Below are positions 31,986 to 42,475 of a stretch of 64,000 nucleotides of DNA, piece after piece. The stretch's first letter is position 1; every line of letters starts with the position of its first letter. The stretch lies in NCBI GenBank assembly GCA_039545295.1, contig BCIK01000034.1:118100-182099 (forward strand), given 5' to 3'. The stretch comes from Udeniomyces pyricola (taxonomy: Eukaryota; Basidiomycota; Tremellomycetes; Cystofilobasidiales; Mrakiaceae). A program made the position numbers and the translations under genes. The notes beneath the pieces were generated by a model that did no database searches, was not told the origin of the DNA, and saw nothing but the letters and a program-made list of their open reading frames with translations.

Positions 31986-33644
31986 ATGTTATCTTCGACC
32001 GACCTTATCATCAAAGCAAAGGCCTTGCCTTCTCAAGCTTGGCTCTATACCCGTTCTTTGCCAGAACGATATACGCGACTTTCGCGGACGCACAAAGCGC
32101 TCATCTGGTTCGTCATCGTCCCAGTCTGGATCATTCTCCCCCGTTGTTTGCCGGACGTGGACTTCCAACCGGCCTCGTCGTCTCATCCGATCGATCATAT
32201 CAATCATCGTTATCCAGGCTCCTCGTCGTGTTACATGTCGTAGGAATCAGTTCGATCATCATTATTGGACCGAAAGCGATTGGTGCCTTTGTAAGAGCAA
32301 GCCTATTCGGTCGAGATCGTCATTGAGCTCTGCCCCCTCTCCGCTTTCCTCTGCTAGTCTCATGGTCTTGGGGGCTCTTCCTGATGTGTCTGGTCGCTCT
32401 CTTACTGCTTCCGGTTGGACCCAATAGTTTACTCGATTGGCAGACAAGCTGCAAAGCATGGGTTTCCTTGGCTACTTCATCGTCGGGTGCATGATCTGTA
32501 CGTCATCGAACCTCTTTGGCCTCTCCTTGGCCGAGAATGCCAGCCAAGACACCCTCTTAACTTGCTTCGCATGACACCTCACTCAAGCTGTACAGCACAC
32601 TGACGAGGTCCTTCGCTTCTGCTTTCACCTACTCAGCTCTTGCAACGATCCCCCCATTCTTTGGCTTCGCAAGTGCGTTGACATTCGATGGGTTCTGCTT
32701 TGGCCTCTGGCCGGGTATCCCCATTGCCTTTGTCGCCACTACCGTTGGATCTTCGCTGGCATTCTTCATCTACCGGTTCCTCTTGAGGTCTGAGTTCAAG
32801 AAGGCCATGGGTGGATCAGCCCGGGCGGGCGGGAAATGGGAGGCATTCTTGCTCGTCGTGGTGAGTGAAAGGGGTTCCGTTGTCGGTGGTCGGTCCGCGC
32901 AGCACGACGCTGGTCGAGGCCAGCTAGTTGACAGGATGATAACAACGCTGACATTCACTGTCTCTTCAATACGACTGAGCGGTAGAAATCTAAATCGATT
33001 CCCTTGTTGATCGCATTACGTTGGTGTCCACTGCCTTTCGCCCTCTCGAATGCGTGGTTCGCCTCGCTCGAGTCCGTCTCGTATGCGCATTTCATCACTG
33101 CGACTCTGTGAGGCCCCGATGTCTCTCTCATACATGAGCTCTGATGGCATATACGAGATGACTGACATCTTCATGGCTACCTCATCGTAGCTGTATGCTA
33201 CCACGTCTCACCCTCGTCATCTTCGTCGGGTCTAGACTCGACAATCTTGCTGATGGCGAAGCCGGCAAGACGTCAGACTGGGTTACAACCGCTATCAACA
33301 TCGGTTCCATCGTGCTGGCCATCTCGGTGTCGACCTTGACTGGCCTGTGAGTGATACGATCCGCCTTCCTTACTAGATCATCATGACCTGGATGCGGCAG
33401 GCGCCTTTGACTGACGTTCCGTTGGTTAAATTGCCCTCACATGTGCTCGGCTGGACCGACGTCACGTATACTCAGGTGGATATATAGCTCTCTCCTACAT
33501 CATCTTCCGAAGGGGGGCGTCGTGGATGGTACGTTGGATGAGGAAGACAGGCTCGGGGCAGACGAAGCAGATGCGCTGTTGCTGAACTTTTCAGACGAAG
33601 AGGACGTCGACCGAGAGCATTTGGCTTCGGACAACAGTCGTTGA
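31986..33644 (+). CDS. TVP38: Tvp38/TMEM64-type VTT (DedA) domain membrane protein
   Basis: Golgi-associated multi-pass membrane protein of the VTT/DedA superfamily, a family now linked to lipid scrambling. The N-terminus (MLSSTDLIIKAKALPSQAWLYTRSLPERYTRLSRTHKALIWFV) is followed by membrane segments across several exons. Recognisable parts are LQSMGFLGYFIVGCM, then TIPPFFGFASALTFDGFCFGLWPGIPIAFVATTVGSSLAFFIYRFLLRS, matching the VTT core pattern with its conserved Gly/Pro and small residues. The later exons give a positively charged loop (FLLRSEFKKAMGG), NAWFASLESV and GLWIYSSLLHHLPKGG. An acidic cytosolic tail (DEEDRLGADEADALLLNFSDEEDVD) ends at TGA 33642-33644. The exon joints near 32100-32290 and 32480-32640 are uncertain. 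Confidence 0.82.
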
Positions 33645-34348
33645 TGGTGCTACTGGAGTCTGTATGTATCATGTTGAATCTGTTTCTCTTTCTCAGAATC
33701 TTCCTGTTGGACTCTGCGATACGTAAGTAGTCGGTTACGCGACAGTAATTGAAGGGTTGTCAAACTGGATTGAAACATCGAATCAAGAAGCAAGCGGATT
33801 GGAGCGCAATGCTGAATCAAACTGTAGTAGACTGAACCAGACTGAAGCAGACCGCAGTAGATTGAAGCAAACCCGGGATGGTCTCGCCATGTTCCTTGAT
33901 CCAGGCAACAGCTCGGGCGCAGGCTGAGACGTTGGGCGGGTCGCATGGTCTGCTCCATGCGCTCCTCTTTCGCAGCGTCATTGGCTTGGCTGGCGGCCAG
34001 CGCCGTCTGCAAGCTGCTGCACTTGGTGGCAGATGAATGAAGGTAGGGTTGGGAAGAGAAAAACTTGGCAGGTCGTGGTTGATGTCACAGACGTGTGTCC
34101 ATCGTAGCAACGTCTTTTTGTGTGAAGCACACAGAACGTCACCGGTCACCCTGTCGACGGTGATGGCATGTGCGCGTTTTACAAGGCAGTGCAGAGCTTC
34201 ACGTGACCACGTGCACAGCCTGACAAGGAGTCCCAGCCGGGCCACCTCTAACGCGAGGATCCGCAAACGTGACGCGCTTCACCGGTCTTCTCCATCCCAT
34301 TGCAATCTTCCTTCCGAGTCTCGTCGGCCTTCGACTTCTCAGTTCGAC
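33645..34348. other. Intergenic region between Tvp38 and Tpa1 genes
   Basis: 704 bp. It contains degenerate GACTGAACCA/GACTGAAGCA decamer repeats near 33826-33870. A leftward reading frame (33817-34266) has some protein-like composition but no recognised family or splice support, so it is not annotated. Confidence 0.45.
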
Positions 34349-36606
34349 ATGTCGACCAAACGATCCTCCTCTGCTACGCTCGCTCAAGAAACCGTCAAGA
34401 AAGTCAAGCCGAGTGCTCCCAAGAGTTTCTTGCCGGATCTTTTTGACCCCGCAGGTCTACCAGCGCTCAACAAAAGCTACGCTACCGCAACACCCTACAC
34501 CCACGCTGTCGTCGAGGGTCTCTTCGAGGACGATCTGCTCCGGAGGGTCAAGGATGAGGTCGCTATGAAGCCTGGGGACGAGGAAGCTGGGCTGGGCGGA
34601 TTAGTCGGTTGGGGTAGCAAAGAGACTGATATCTATAAAGTTCGTTCAATCAATCTCTCGATCTGTCGGTCGCAGGCATGTCAGATATCCGGCCTCGTGT
34701 GGATTGTCCGAGCAAGGAAAATCCCACTGATTTCTTTCATCGTCTCCTACACAGATCAACCAATCGTTCGACCTCTCTTCCCTCACGCCCGAGCACCTTC
34801 CTCAACACACTCTCGACAAGCTGCCGGCCCTCCAGGAGCTTCGTGACGCGCTATACTGCTCCGAGTTCCGATCGTGGGTCCGTGAGGTGACAGGCTGTGG
34901 ACCTCTCAGCCAACAGAAGGTAGACGGAAGTGTTTCGAGATACACCAAAGGGTGAGTTTTTGGGCACAGCCCTGTCTATTTTCAACGCACGACAAATCGA
35001 GGGGGGTTCTTCATGCTGATTCGCCTGATTCCGGTTACAATTCGTTTCATCTATTGTTGTCGTTGTAGTTGTCATCTTCTCCTCCACGATGACGTCATCT
35101 CCACTCGACGTATCTCATGGATCCTCTATCTCCCCTCCATGAACTGGCAGTCGAATCCTACTTGGGGCGGTGCCCTCGAATTGTACCCCGCGACCACGCC
35201 AAGCACGGCCGATGCTGACGACTCCCCATCGACTTCAAAATCCTGGCGAGACGAGGTCGGCTCGGACGTTCTCCCGGGCAAGACCATCCACCCAAAGTGG
35301 GGTCAGTTTGTGTTCTTTGAGGTTCAGCCAGGCAAGAGTTATCACTCGGTTGAAGAAGTTGTTATCGGCGAGGGCAAGGAGCGGCTCAGCATCAGTGGCT
35401 GGTTTCACAAGCCTGTCGAGGGGGAGGAAGGATTTGAGGGCCCTGAGGAGGATGGTGATCTGAGCTCTCTTAAACAAATCGTTCGTCCATACTTTTACAC
35501 AGTCGTATCACTGCGCACACCGCTTCATGACCTTCAGTATAGTTTCACAAAAGCTGACGTCGAACCTGACGAACCACTTTTCATCTCTCTCAGACCCACC
35601 AATCCCTCTCAACCGTGCTGACACCTTACCCCGAATCTGCTCCCCTACCCCTTCCGGACTCGGGCCTGAGCGCTTCCGATGTCGCCTTCCTTAAGCCTTT
35701 CCTTCACCCCATGTACCTCCAGCCGTCCACCCTCGCCCATCTCGCTTCCCAATTCCTCGAAAACTCTTTCCTCATGCTTGAAAAGCTACTGCATGCCGAT
35801 CTAGCCGGCCAACTTGAATCAGCTCTCGCCGAGCAAGACAAGAAAGACAAACTTGCTTTCCTTGACAGAGCTGGGCTCATACCCTCCCAAAAGGCCGGCT
35901 CGGACCTTGAAGGCTGGGAAATTGTTGGACCTTCGACGCGACAGCGTTTCTTGGCTCTCACGGCTCCTCAGTCTCGTGCTCCAACCTTAGATACTGGCAG
36001 CAACATCATTCATTCCGTCTTGCACGAGCTTCTTCCTTCAACCGCTTTCAGGGCGTGGCTTGCCGCTCTGACTTCGCTCGTCCCACTCGCCCATAAGCTC
36101 GAAGCCCGGAGGTTTCGACCTGGGCTGGACTACACACTTGCGAGAGGAGAGGAGGAGGATTCGCGACTTGACGTACGACTGGGACTCACTCCGGGCACCA
36201 AATGGGAGGAAATCGACGGTGGAGAGAAGCTTGGTGGATGGGAAGTGAGTCGTCAAGCATATTGGACTACAGCGTTCTTCCGAGAAGCATTCAAGCTGAT
36301 GATCACCTTTTTGTTTCTCAAAAGTGTTATTTGGCTCCCCCGGACGAGGACGAGGATCCAGCCGTCTACCAGGCATCCAAGCCGAAGGCCAAGGAACCAG
36401 CGACCGATGAAGGCTCGGACGATGGCTCGGATGCGGCGGACGACGAACCGTTGTTGACGTCCCAACCGTCGTTCAATCGGCTTTTGATTGTCATGCGCGA
36501 CGCCAAGGTGATGAAGTTTACAAAGTACCTCAGTGCAGAAGCTCCCTGCTGTCGGTGGGATGTTGGTGGGGAGTGGGAGGTCGGCATGGTCGAAGAAGAG
36601 GAGTGA
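34349..36606 (+). CDS. TPA1: Tpa1/Ofd1-type prolyl 3,4-dihydroxylase (2-oxoglutarate/Fe(II) oxygenase)
   Basis: Hydroxylates a conserved proline of ribosomal protein uS12, influencing translation termination accuracy; in fission yeast Ofd1 also controls Sre1N turnover. After MSTKRSSSATLAQETVKKVKPSAPKSFLPDLFDP come PYTHAVVEGLFEDDLLRRVKDEV, and after an intron SQQKVDGSVSRYTKG. The catalytic core has CHLLLHDDVISTRRISWILYLPSMNW, containing the H-x-D iron ligands. The third ligand histidine and 2-oxoglutarate arginine follow in FVFFEVQPGKSYHSVEEV and KERLSISGWFH. The C-terminal second double-stranded beta-helix domain includes LKPFLHPMYLQPSTL and ends in NRLLIVMRDAKVMKFTKYLSAEAP. Stop TGA is at 36604-36606. 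All iron and cosubstrate ligands are seen; an acidic insert near 36400 is disordered. Confidence 0.92.
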
Positions 36607-37068
36607 TAGACCATTCATGATACTGGAATGATGTTATATCATGCATGTCATAGATCGCCATATACCATATAAAGGATGGTAGGATATATAGATAACTATT
36701 CAGCGCAGACGCATCTGCAGCAATCGTCCTATATATGTCCAGATACGCGTACGATCGATCGAGTCATGGGACGTTGACCCTCGCTATAATACACGTTTGA
36801 GTGTTTAGTCACCAATCGATGGAGCAACGATATGAGAATACATAAGAAAGGAATTATTTAGGTCCGGCAGGCCAAAGCATGCGAGTTGTGTAATGATTCG
36901 CACGTTGCAGCTGGATCGGAAGCGATGACGTAACTTGCTAGTGATGTCTCGATCGATCGGATTCGCGCGGATTCCCCTTGATCATCCTCATCAGCCACGC
37001 CATTGTCTAGCTACAAACGGCCACCACCTTACACCTGCACTTCCGTACCTCTGTACCATTCAATCAAC
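36607..37068. other. Intergenic region between Tpa1 and DUF7704 genes
   Basis: 462 bp, AT-rich, with TATATA words, a CATGCATG palindrome at 36640-36647 and GATCGATC words near 36755 and 36951. No coding signal. Confidence 0.5.
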
Positions 37069-37903
37069 ATGTCTCCTCTCCCCCAACCTTACTATCTAAT
37101 ACTGGCTATTCTCGAGCCGATGGGCATGTTTGGAGGAGCTGCTTGGGCGCTGCTTCGCCCTCAATCGTTCTACGACTCATATCTTCCTTCGTCCTACGGC
37201 TCTGTCTTTGGCGTTGATGACGGAGGCCGAGGTAGACTCGTTGCCAGTGGGATGGGAAGCTGTGAGTACTTGGCTTCTTGCGATTTGATACTTGGTAATC
37301 AAGCGCTTCATCAAAAATGTATACATTCTGACCATGGCTCGAACTCTTCCTTTACCTTTGATGTAGGCATGTTAATCATCGGACTCATGTCGGGGTTGAT
37401 ACTCCCTACGATGTCCCGAGTTCTTCGGCAACATCCCGATCTTCACGAGAAGCTCTTGACGCCCCTGTTGACGGCACTTCAAGTCGGCGATGTATGTGTG
37501 GTTCTGTACCATAGGTCTTGGGCTATCTGTGGCAAAACATCTGCAGACATTGACCTGCTTTTTACGCCCTCATGACAGTTCCTTCACATCTTCATCACCT
37601 TGGTTAACACTCCATCTGATCTGCGGTGGAGGCCGTCGCAATGGACACTTTTGCTTTGGGGAAATATTGCTGGAACGATGGCTCCCATGGTCGCCAGGTG
37701 AGTGAACGTGACTGAATCCGACCAAGATCCATGGCAAGACCATCTCCCTCGACGCGGCTGACACTTGGCCATGTGTCGTCAGGCTTTTGTGGTTCTCGGG
37801 TGTGGGAAGGAAGTTGTACGGCACAGCAAAGGAGATCAAGCGCGCCGGTTACCAGCGGGTGGCTGGGTCGCCGGATGCTTCGGATGGGGCGAGCCGGGAC
37901 TAG
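37069..37903 (+). CDS. Small multi-pass membrane protein, DUF7704-like
   Basis: Four exons; the protein begins MSPLPQPYYLILAILEPMGMFGGAAWALLRPQSFYDSYLP, a short segment typical of the fungal DUF7704 family (a Pro-Tyr start, then an EP motif and hydrophobic helix). Further exons give GMLIIGLMSGLILPTMSRVL, HIFITLVNTPSDLRWRPSQWTLLLWGNIAGTMAPMVAR and LLWFSGVGRKLYGTAKEIKRA, that is about four predicted membrane helices, then a short Ser/Asp-rich tail ending at TAG 37901-37903. Length is about 170 residues. No biochemical function is known for the family. The ATG at 37069 is the only start consistent with the first helix. Confidence 0.72.
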
Positions 37904-38482
37904 CAACCGTTAACCCATTGTGAGGCGATATTCGTTGGAGGACGACAGGCGAAAGGAGAGTGAAGATGAATGTGATGATGGATGTGATGATGAGTCGACA
38001 GATCAGTTGATGATGTTGTGAGATGGTGGTGATGATGTTTGCGACTCATACTGTGACTGAAGAAGGATCGAATTGAAGAAGAAAATGCGTGTTTTGACTT
38101 GTAATAAATGTTGATTGACGCAGATAAAAAGACCCTAAACCTGAAGTCGATATTTTTTTTAAAAAAAATATGGTATGATCTATCCTGTAACCAGCCGTAA
38201 TATTGATCTGTCTGTCATTCACCTGTAGTAGATCTCTCTAGTCTTTGGCGGTCGCTCCGGACGGCCGTAACGATACGTTGGTTGGGAATCTGAATCGAAT
38301 CTGAAATCGCCTGTAACACGACATCGAACCTCTCGCAGTCAGCATATCCATCGCTGGCCCACTCGGCTTCCGGCTTCCCCCTTGCAAGTGGTTTCGACCC
38401 CCCCAACGGCCTGCCCATCAGCCCCATCAGCCATCCCATCTCTCGCCCTCACTGCCGTTACCCACATCCTCTTTGGTAGAAG
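37904..38482. other. Intergenic region between DUF7704 and LRR genes
   Basis: 579 bp. GATGAT-rich repeats at 37960-38040 lie in the DUF7704 3' flank. A perfect 22-bp A/T palindrome (T8A8 core) sits at 38150-38171. The last part is pyrimidine-rich. Nothing coding. Confidence 0.5.
38150..38171. repeat. 22-bp perfect A/T palindrome
   Basis: ATA followed by eight T, eight A and TAT; a fully self-complementary sequence that in RNA or supercoiled DNA would form a hairpin. Located 247 bp after the DUF7704 stop. Confidence 0.95.
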
Positions 38483-41444
38483 ATGTCCATCCAAAAGGGC
38501 GACGACTACATACACCAGCTCGCAAGCTACATCCAACTCAACTCCCACCGACTCGCCTCCTCTCCCTTCCCCTCCCGATCGTCCGCTCGCCAGCCGCCAT
38601 CTACTACACTCCAATATCTCTCCCTCTCTACCTCGTCCCCACCAAAACCCCTCGCCCTCCGTATCACTCCCCAAAACCTCTTTTACCTTCTTCTCCGCTT
38701 CCAAGCCTCGCTCATCGCTCAAGTAGGCGAACTCGATGTGCCCCTTGGTCGCGACGCAAAGCGGTCCCTCAGCTTCGCTGAGCCAAGCCATGACGAGAGG
38801 CTCAAGAGGATGAAGGACAAGGCTGAGACGGGCAGTTTTATGAGTGCTGTTTCGGCTGTCAGTACGATGAGCTTGGGTGGTTGGTGGGGAACGGCCAAGG
38901 TGACCGATCCAGGTCAGTCCGGTCTGGGTTCGCTATGCAGCGATTTCTGGCTGTCCTTCGGCCCGTGTCCGTCCGCATATTCCCTCTCCACGTGAGGTGC
39001 TCGCGCGGGAAAAACCCTTGGAAAGCCCGGTTTCTTCACGGGCTGAGTGTTCTTCGCAGATAGCATCGTCACAAGCCAGAGTGTGGTTCGAACAACGCAA
39101 ACGGCACAAGCTGACCAGTACCTGTCTTGGCTTGCCTTTGTCTTGCCCCTAATCCTGTTCCTCCTCGATAAGATACCGATCTGAAGATCATCTACTCAGC
39201 CTTCACCAAGATTCCGTCGCTCGTCGTTCATGCATCAAGTTTGGAGGATCCAACGATCGAAGAGATGGGTGCAACCGGTCCACTCGATACAGCAGTACCC
39301 TTGACCGTTTTCAAGAACCTTCAATCGTGATTCTTGTTTCTCTCCTTCTCTCACACGCGTAGTGTGATTCCCATCTGACATCATGGTTTTGTTATAATTC
39401 ATCCAGACTTGAAATCGTCTCCCTTCCTCCGTCCTCTCTTCTGATCCCACCATCTCCTATTCTTCGCTCGCTAGTCATCCGAGACGTCGAGTCACCCATC
39501 ACAGACGAAGACGGCGGGTGGCTCGTGCCAGTCTTGTTCGATGAGGGAGACAGACTGTCGGGTGACCAACGAAAAGCTGAACGCAGGGCAAAGAGACTGA
39601 AGCAGCCCAGTACTGCGAGCTTTGTCATGGATCAGGTCGGAGAAGAGGCAGAGGAAGACTCAAGTGCGCCTGCAGGCATGGCATCGCAACCTTCCACACC
39701 AATTTCCTCTCTCGAACCCGACGACTTGTCACGTCCGCCGCCATCTCCGCCATCAAGCATCCCCAAGTTTCCACACCTTTCTCATCTTGGCTTCGTCAAA
39801 CTCTCCCTGCTCTCTTTCCCTCCGCTTTCGTTAGAATCCTTGGTCTCGCTCGATCTCTCTCAAAATCTCTTCAACACCATCCCCACCAACCTTTCGCTTC
39901 TCCCCAATTTGCTCTCTCTCAACCTTGAGGGAAACATGATCGCAAGTCTTCGAGGTGCCGACAAGATCCTTCCAGCTCCTGTCCCTGCAACGTCGACCCC
40001 TTCGTTCTCCTCCGCGCCGTCATCCCGCGTTACGTCAGGTCTTCGCGTTCTCAATCTCGACAATAACCGTCTTTCGATCCTTCATGGGTTAGGGTCTCTA
40101 CTGGGCCTTCAACGTCTCTCTATACGCAATAACGATGTTCACGAGGCTCTTGAACTGTCACGTCTTACCGTCCTGCCGTCACTTACTGAGCTCTACATCT
40201 CTCCTAATCCTTTCGCGACCGAGGCGGAATGGAGAGTTCGTCTCTGGGAATCCTTTGCACGTGATGGATGGGACGAGACATCATGCCCCAAAGTGGACTC
40301 GACTCGTCCATCTTGGTCCGAACGTCGTCAGATGCGCGTCAGCTTTCCTTCCGGTCATCCATCAACGTCACGAGAATCCCGCATCTCCATGCATGCTGCC
40401 CGAAATACCGAAGGTCATGCTTCCCGCTCAGTGGCGCACGAGCCCCCAATTCGCAAAGTGCATCGTCATTCTCGACCCCAATCACCTGTCGCGGCCGGAT
40501 CTCGCTCGCCGGTCCCCTCGGCGTCGCAAAGTCAACTACCATCTGCATCTTCTTCCCCTCGCCCACCGACCAATACTCCCCGACAGCCACCTCCTTCCGC
40601 TTGGAATGCTCCACGTGAGTCGACAGCGAAACTCGAACCGGGCCCTCCCAAACGTCGCCGCCGTCACAAGCGGATTGTCAACATCGACGGCGATGATAGC
40701 GGCACTGCCACTGGCACGGATATCAGCGAGGGTGAATCTTCGGACACCCGCAAGAAGCCATTGCCCAGGCGACAAACCAGCGAACCCACGTCGTCGTCGA
40801 CCTCGCCTACTGTCGACTCGACATCATGTCTGCCCTCTTCCAACTGTACCCCTCTGAAGCTCGATGCTCCCCCCGAGGTAGCTTCGCCCCCACGCTCTTC
40901 GCTCCATCCGACCACTGTTTCACAAGCATCCGCATCGCTTCGTCTGCCCTTATCCTCCACCACTACTGCCCACCCACGTCATGCCTCGTCGGCCGCTTCA
41001 ACTCTTCAGTCACCCAGGCGATCTTCAGCTGCCCGCCGCTCACGGATCTCCACCTCTGTATACGAACCCTCGTCTCCTTCGGGTCTTGGGATCCCTGACG
41101 ACCCCGAAGGTGGTAACTCTGCGACCAGTTCGGGAGACGAGTTCCGGCGCAAGATGGAAGCGCTCAGAAGCGAGGTAGGCGAATCCTGGCTAAGAGTGCT
41201 GGCTAACTCATCAAACGCACCCTCATCAGGGAAGGATCCTGTTATGTCGGCATCGCATGAACCTGAGCCGACTGAAGAGTTGGACAAGCCCAGTCCCGAG
41301 GCAGGTGATGACAACAAAGGCGTGCGAACGTTGATTCCCGAAGGAGAACGCCCAGTAGAAATTGGAGTTACCAAAGTGGTGAAGAAAAAACCCGGCATCA
41401 AGAAGAAGAAGAAGAAAAAAGCAGAACCCGGGACGGAAGATTGA
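38483..41444 (+). CDS. Leucine-rich-repeat protein with disordered Ser/Pro-rich tail
   Basis: First exon starts MSIQKGDDYIHQLASYIQLNSHRLASSPFPS; middle exons continue with SAFTKIPSLVVHASSLEDPT and LEIVSLPPSSLLIPPSP. The long last exon begins before RSLVIRDVESPI and carries several leucine-rich repeats: LVSLDLSQNLFNTIPTNLS, LLSLNLEGNMIASL, LRVLNLDNNRLSILHGLGSL, LQRLSIRNNDVHE and LTELYISPNPF. After the repeats, from WRVRLWESFARDGW, the protein turns into a long Ser/Pro/Arg/Thr-rich disordered tail with PKRRRRHKRIVNIDGDDSG and ends in a lysine block (KKKPGIKKKKKKK) before EPGTED at TGA 41442-41444. LRR plus this kind of tail resembles STK11IP/nischarin-like scaffold proteins, but a firm family name is not justified. 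Estimated 850-900 residues; exons near 38920-39200 are uncertain. Confidence 0.72.
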
Positions 41445-42475
41445 GTATCCAGTTGTATCGATCATGGACTGCAGGAACGAAGCCGGAGGGTCTGGAGGAA
41501 CACCAAGGTAGACGTCACGCCTTTGCATATAGACATACATCCGTTCACTGGTCACGAGCGTTTTAGGAAGGCAATGTTTCTGGAGGTTGAGCTTCGACGA
41601 AAAACCTGAGCATGCATGGTGACATCAGGAGTCTATATATGATAGCTGTATACCGAGTGCCCTATTCTGCTTTGCTGAAATTTCTTATTCTATATATGAT
41701 AGTGCGTAAACGTACATGTATATGTTTGTATTCTCGCTATAAGCTTGATGAAATTGGAAAGCCAAGATCAGGCGTACGTATGTTTGGCAAGTTGACCTCG
41801 GCCGGCTCAACCTCGGAATAAAGCATATGAAAGAGTCAAGATCTTGAAGAGGACAGATGGAGAGATTGGGCCGGGCCAGAGCGCTCCGGAGGCCAGAGCT
41901 CCAGAGGCCCATCATTTTTTTTTGGTCACGTGTATGTACCCAAGATCTTCCGTCGAGTACGTTATAGAGTTGGTGTATTACGCCGAGCATGCGATTTCAG
42001 ATCTCGGCCCTACGGAGGTCACCAGAGCAAGCCCGGGCGAGATTGAAATGCAGCAACAGGGATAACATGATAACATACAACTGCCGACGGTTGACAACCA
42101 CGCACGCTGAGCGGCGTATATACGGTTGGAGTATGATGACGGGTATATTTGGCCGGTCGGACATTTAAGAACCAAGCTCGTCGGTAAAGTGGGTTGACTC
42201 GCGTTGACAAGCCGGCTTGATCAATGGATCGATGGTCCGGCCTGGTGCTCGCGCGCTTACTTAATTTGGTCGGTGCAAGATTGGCCGTCCTCTTGATCTG
42301 CTTATCACTTCTTCTTCTTCCCTCTCTCACCCTATAGGCCATAAGCCATAAGCCATAAGCCTTATAATTACCCTCTCGATCTCTATCACTCTCACCCCAA
42401 TCCAATCCAATCCCTCCCCCTTTGTCTCCCACCAAGCTTCACCCTAAACTTGACCACACCACAACCCTCATCATC
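41445..42475. other. Intergenic region between LRR and PhyH-like genes
   Basis: 1.03 kb. AT-rich 3' flank with CATGCATG at 41611-41618 and TATATATG words. Then a GC-richer middle (41860-42260), and a pyrimidine-rich leader with three GCCATAA tandem copies at 42338-42358. No gene recognised on either strand. Confidence 0.5.
42338..42358 (+). repeat. Three-copy 7-bp tandem repeat (GCCATAA)
   Basis: Three perfect copies of GCCATAA plus a degenerate fourth, about 118-138 bp before the PhyH-like ATG at 42476. Confidence 0.92.

Noticed and set aside
33817..34266. A leftward frame with some protein-like text between Tvp38 and Tpa1
   Set aside because: Cysteine and helix-like segments tempted a small mitochondrial gene, but the competing frame is equally plausible, splice signals do not fit, and no family is recognised.
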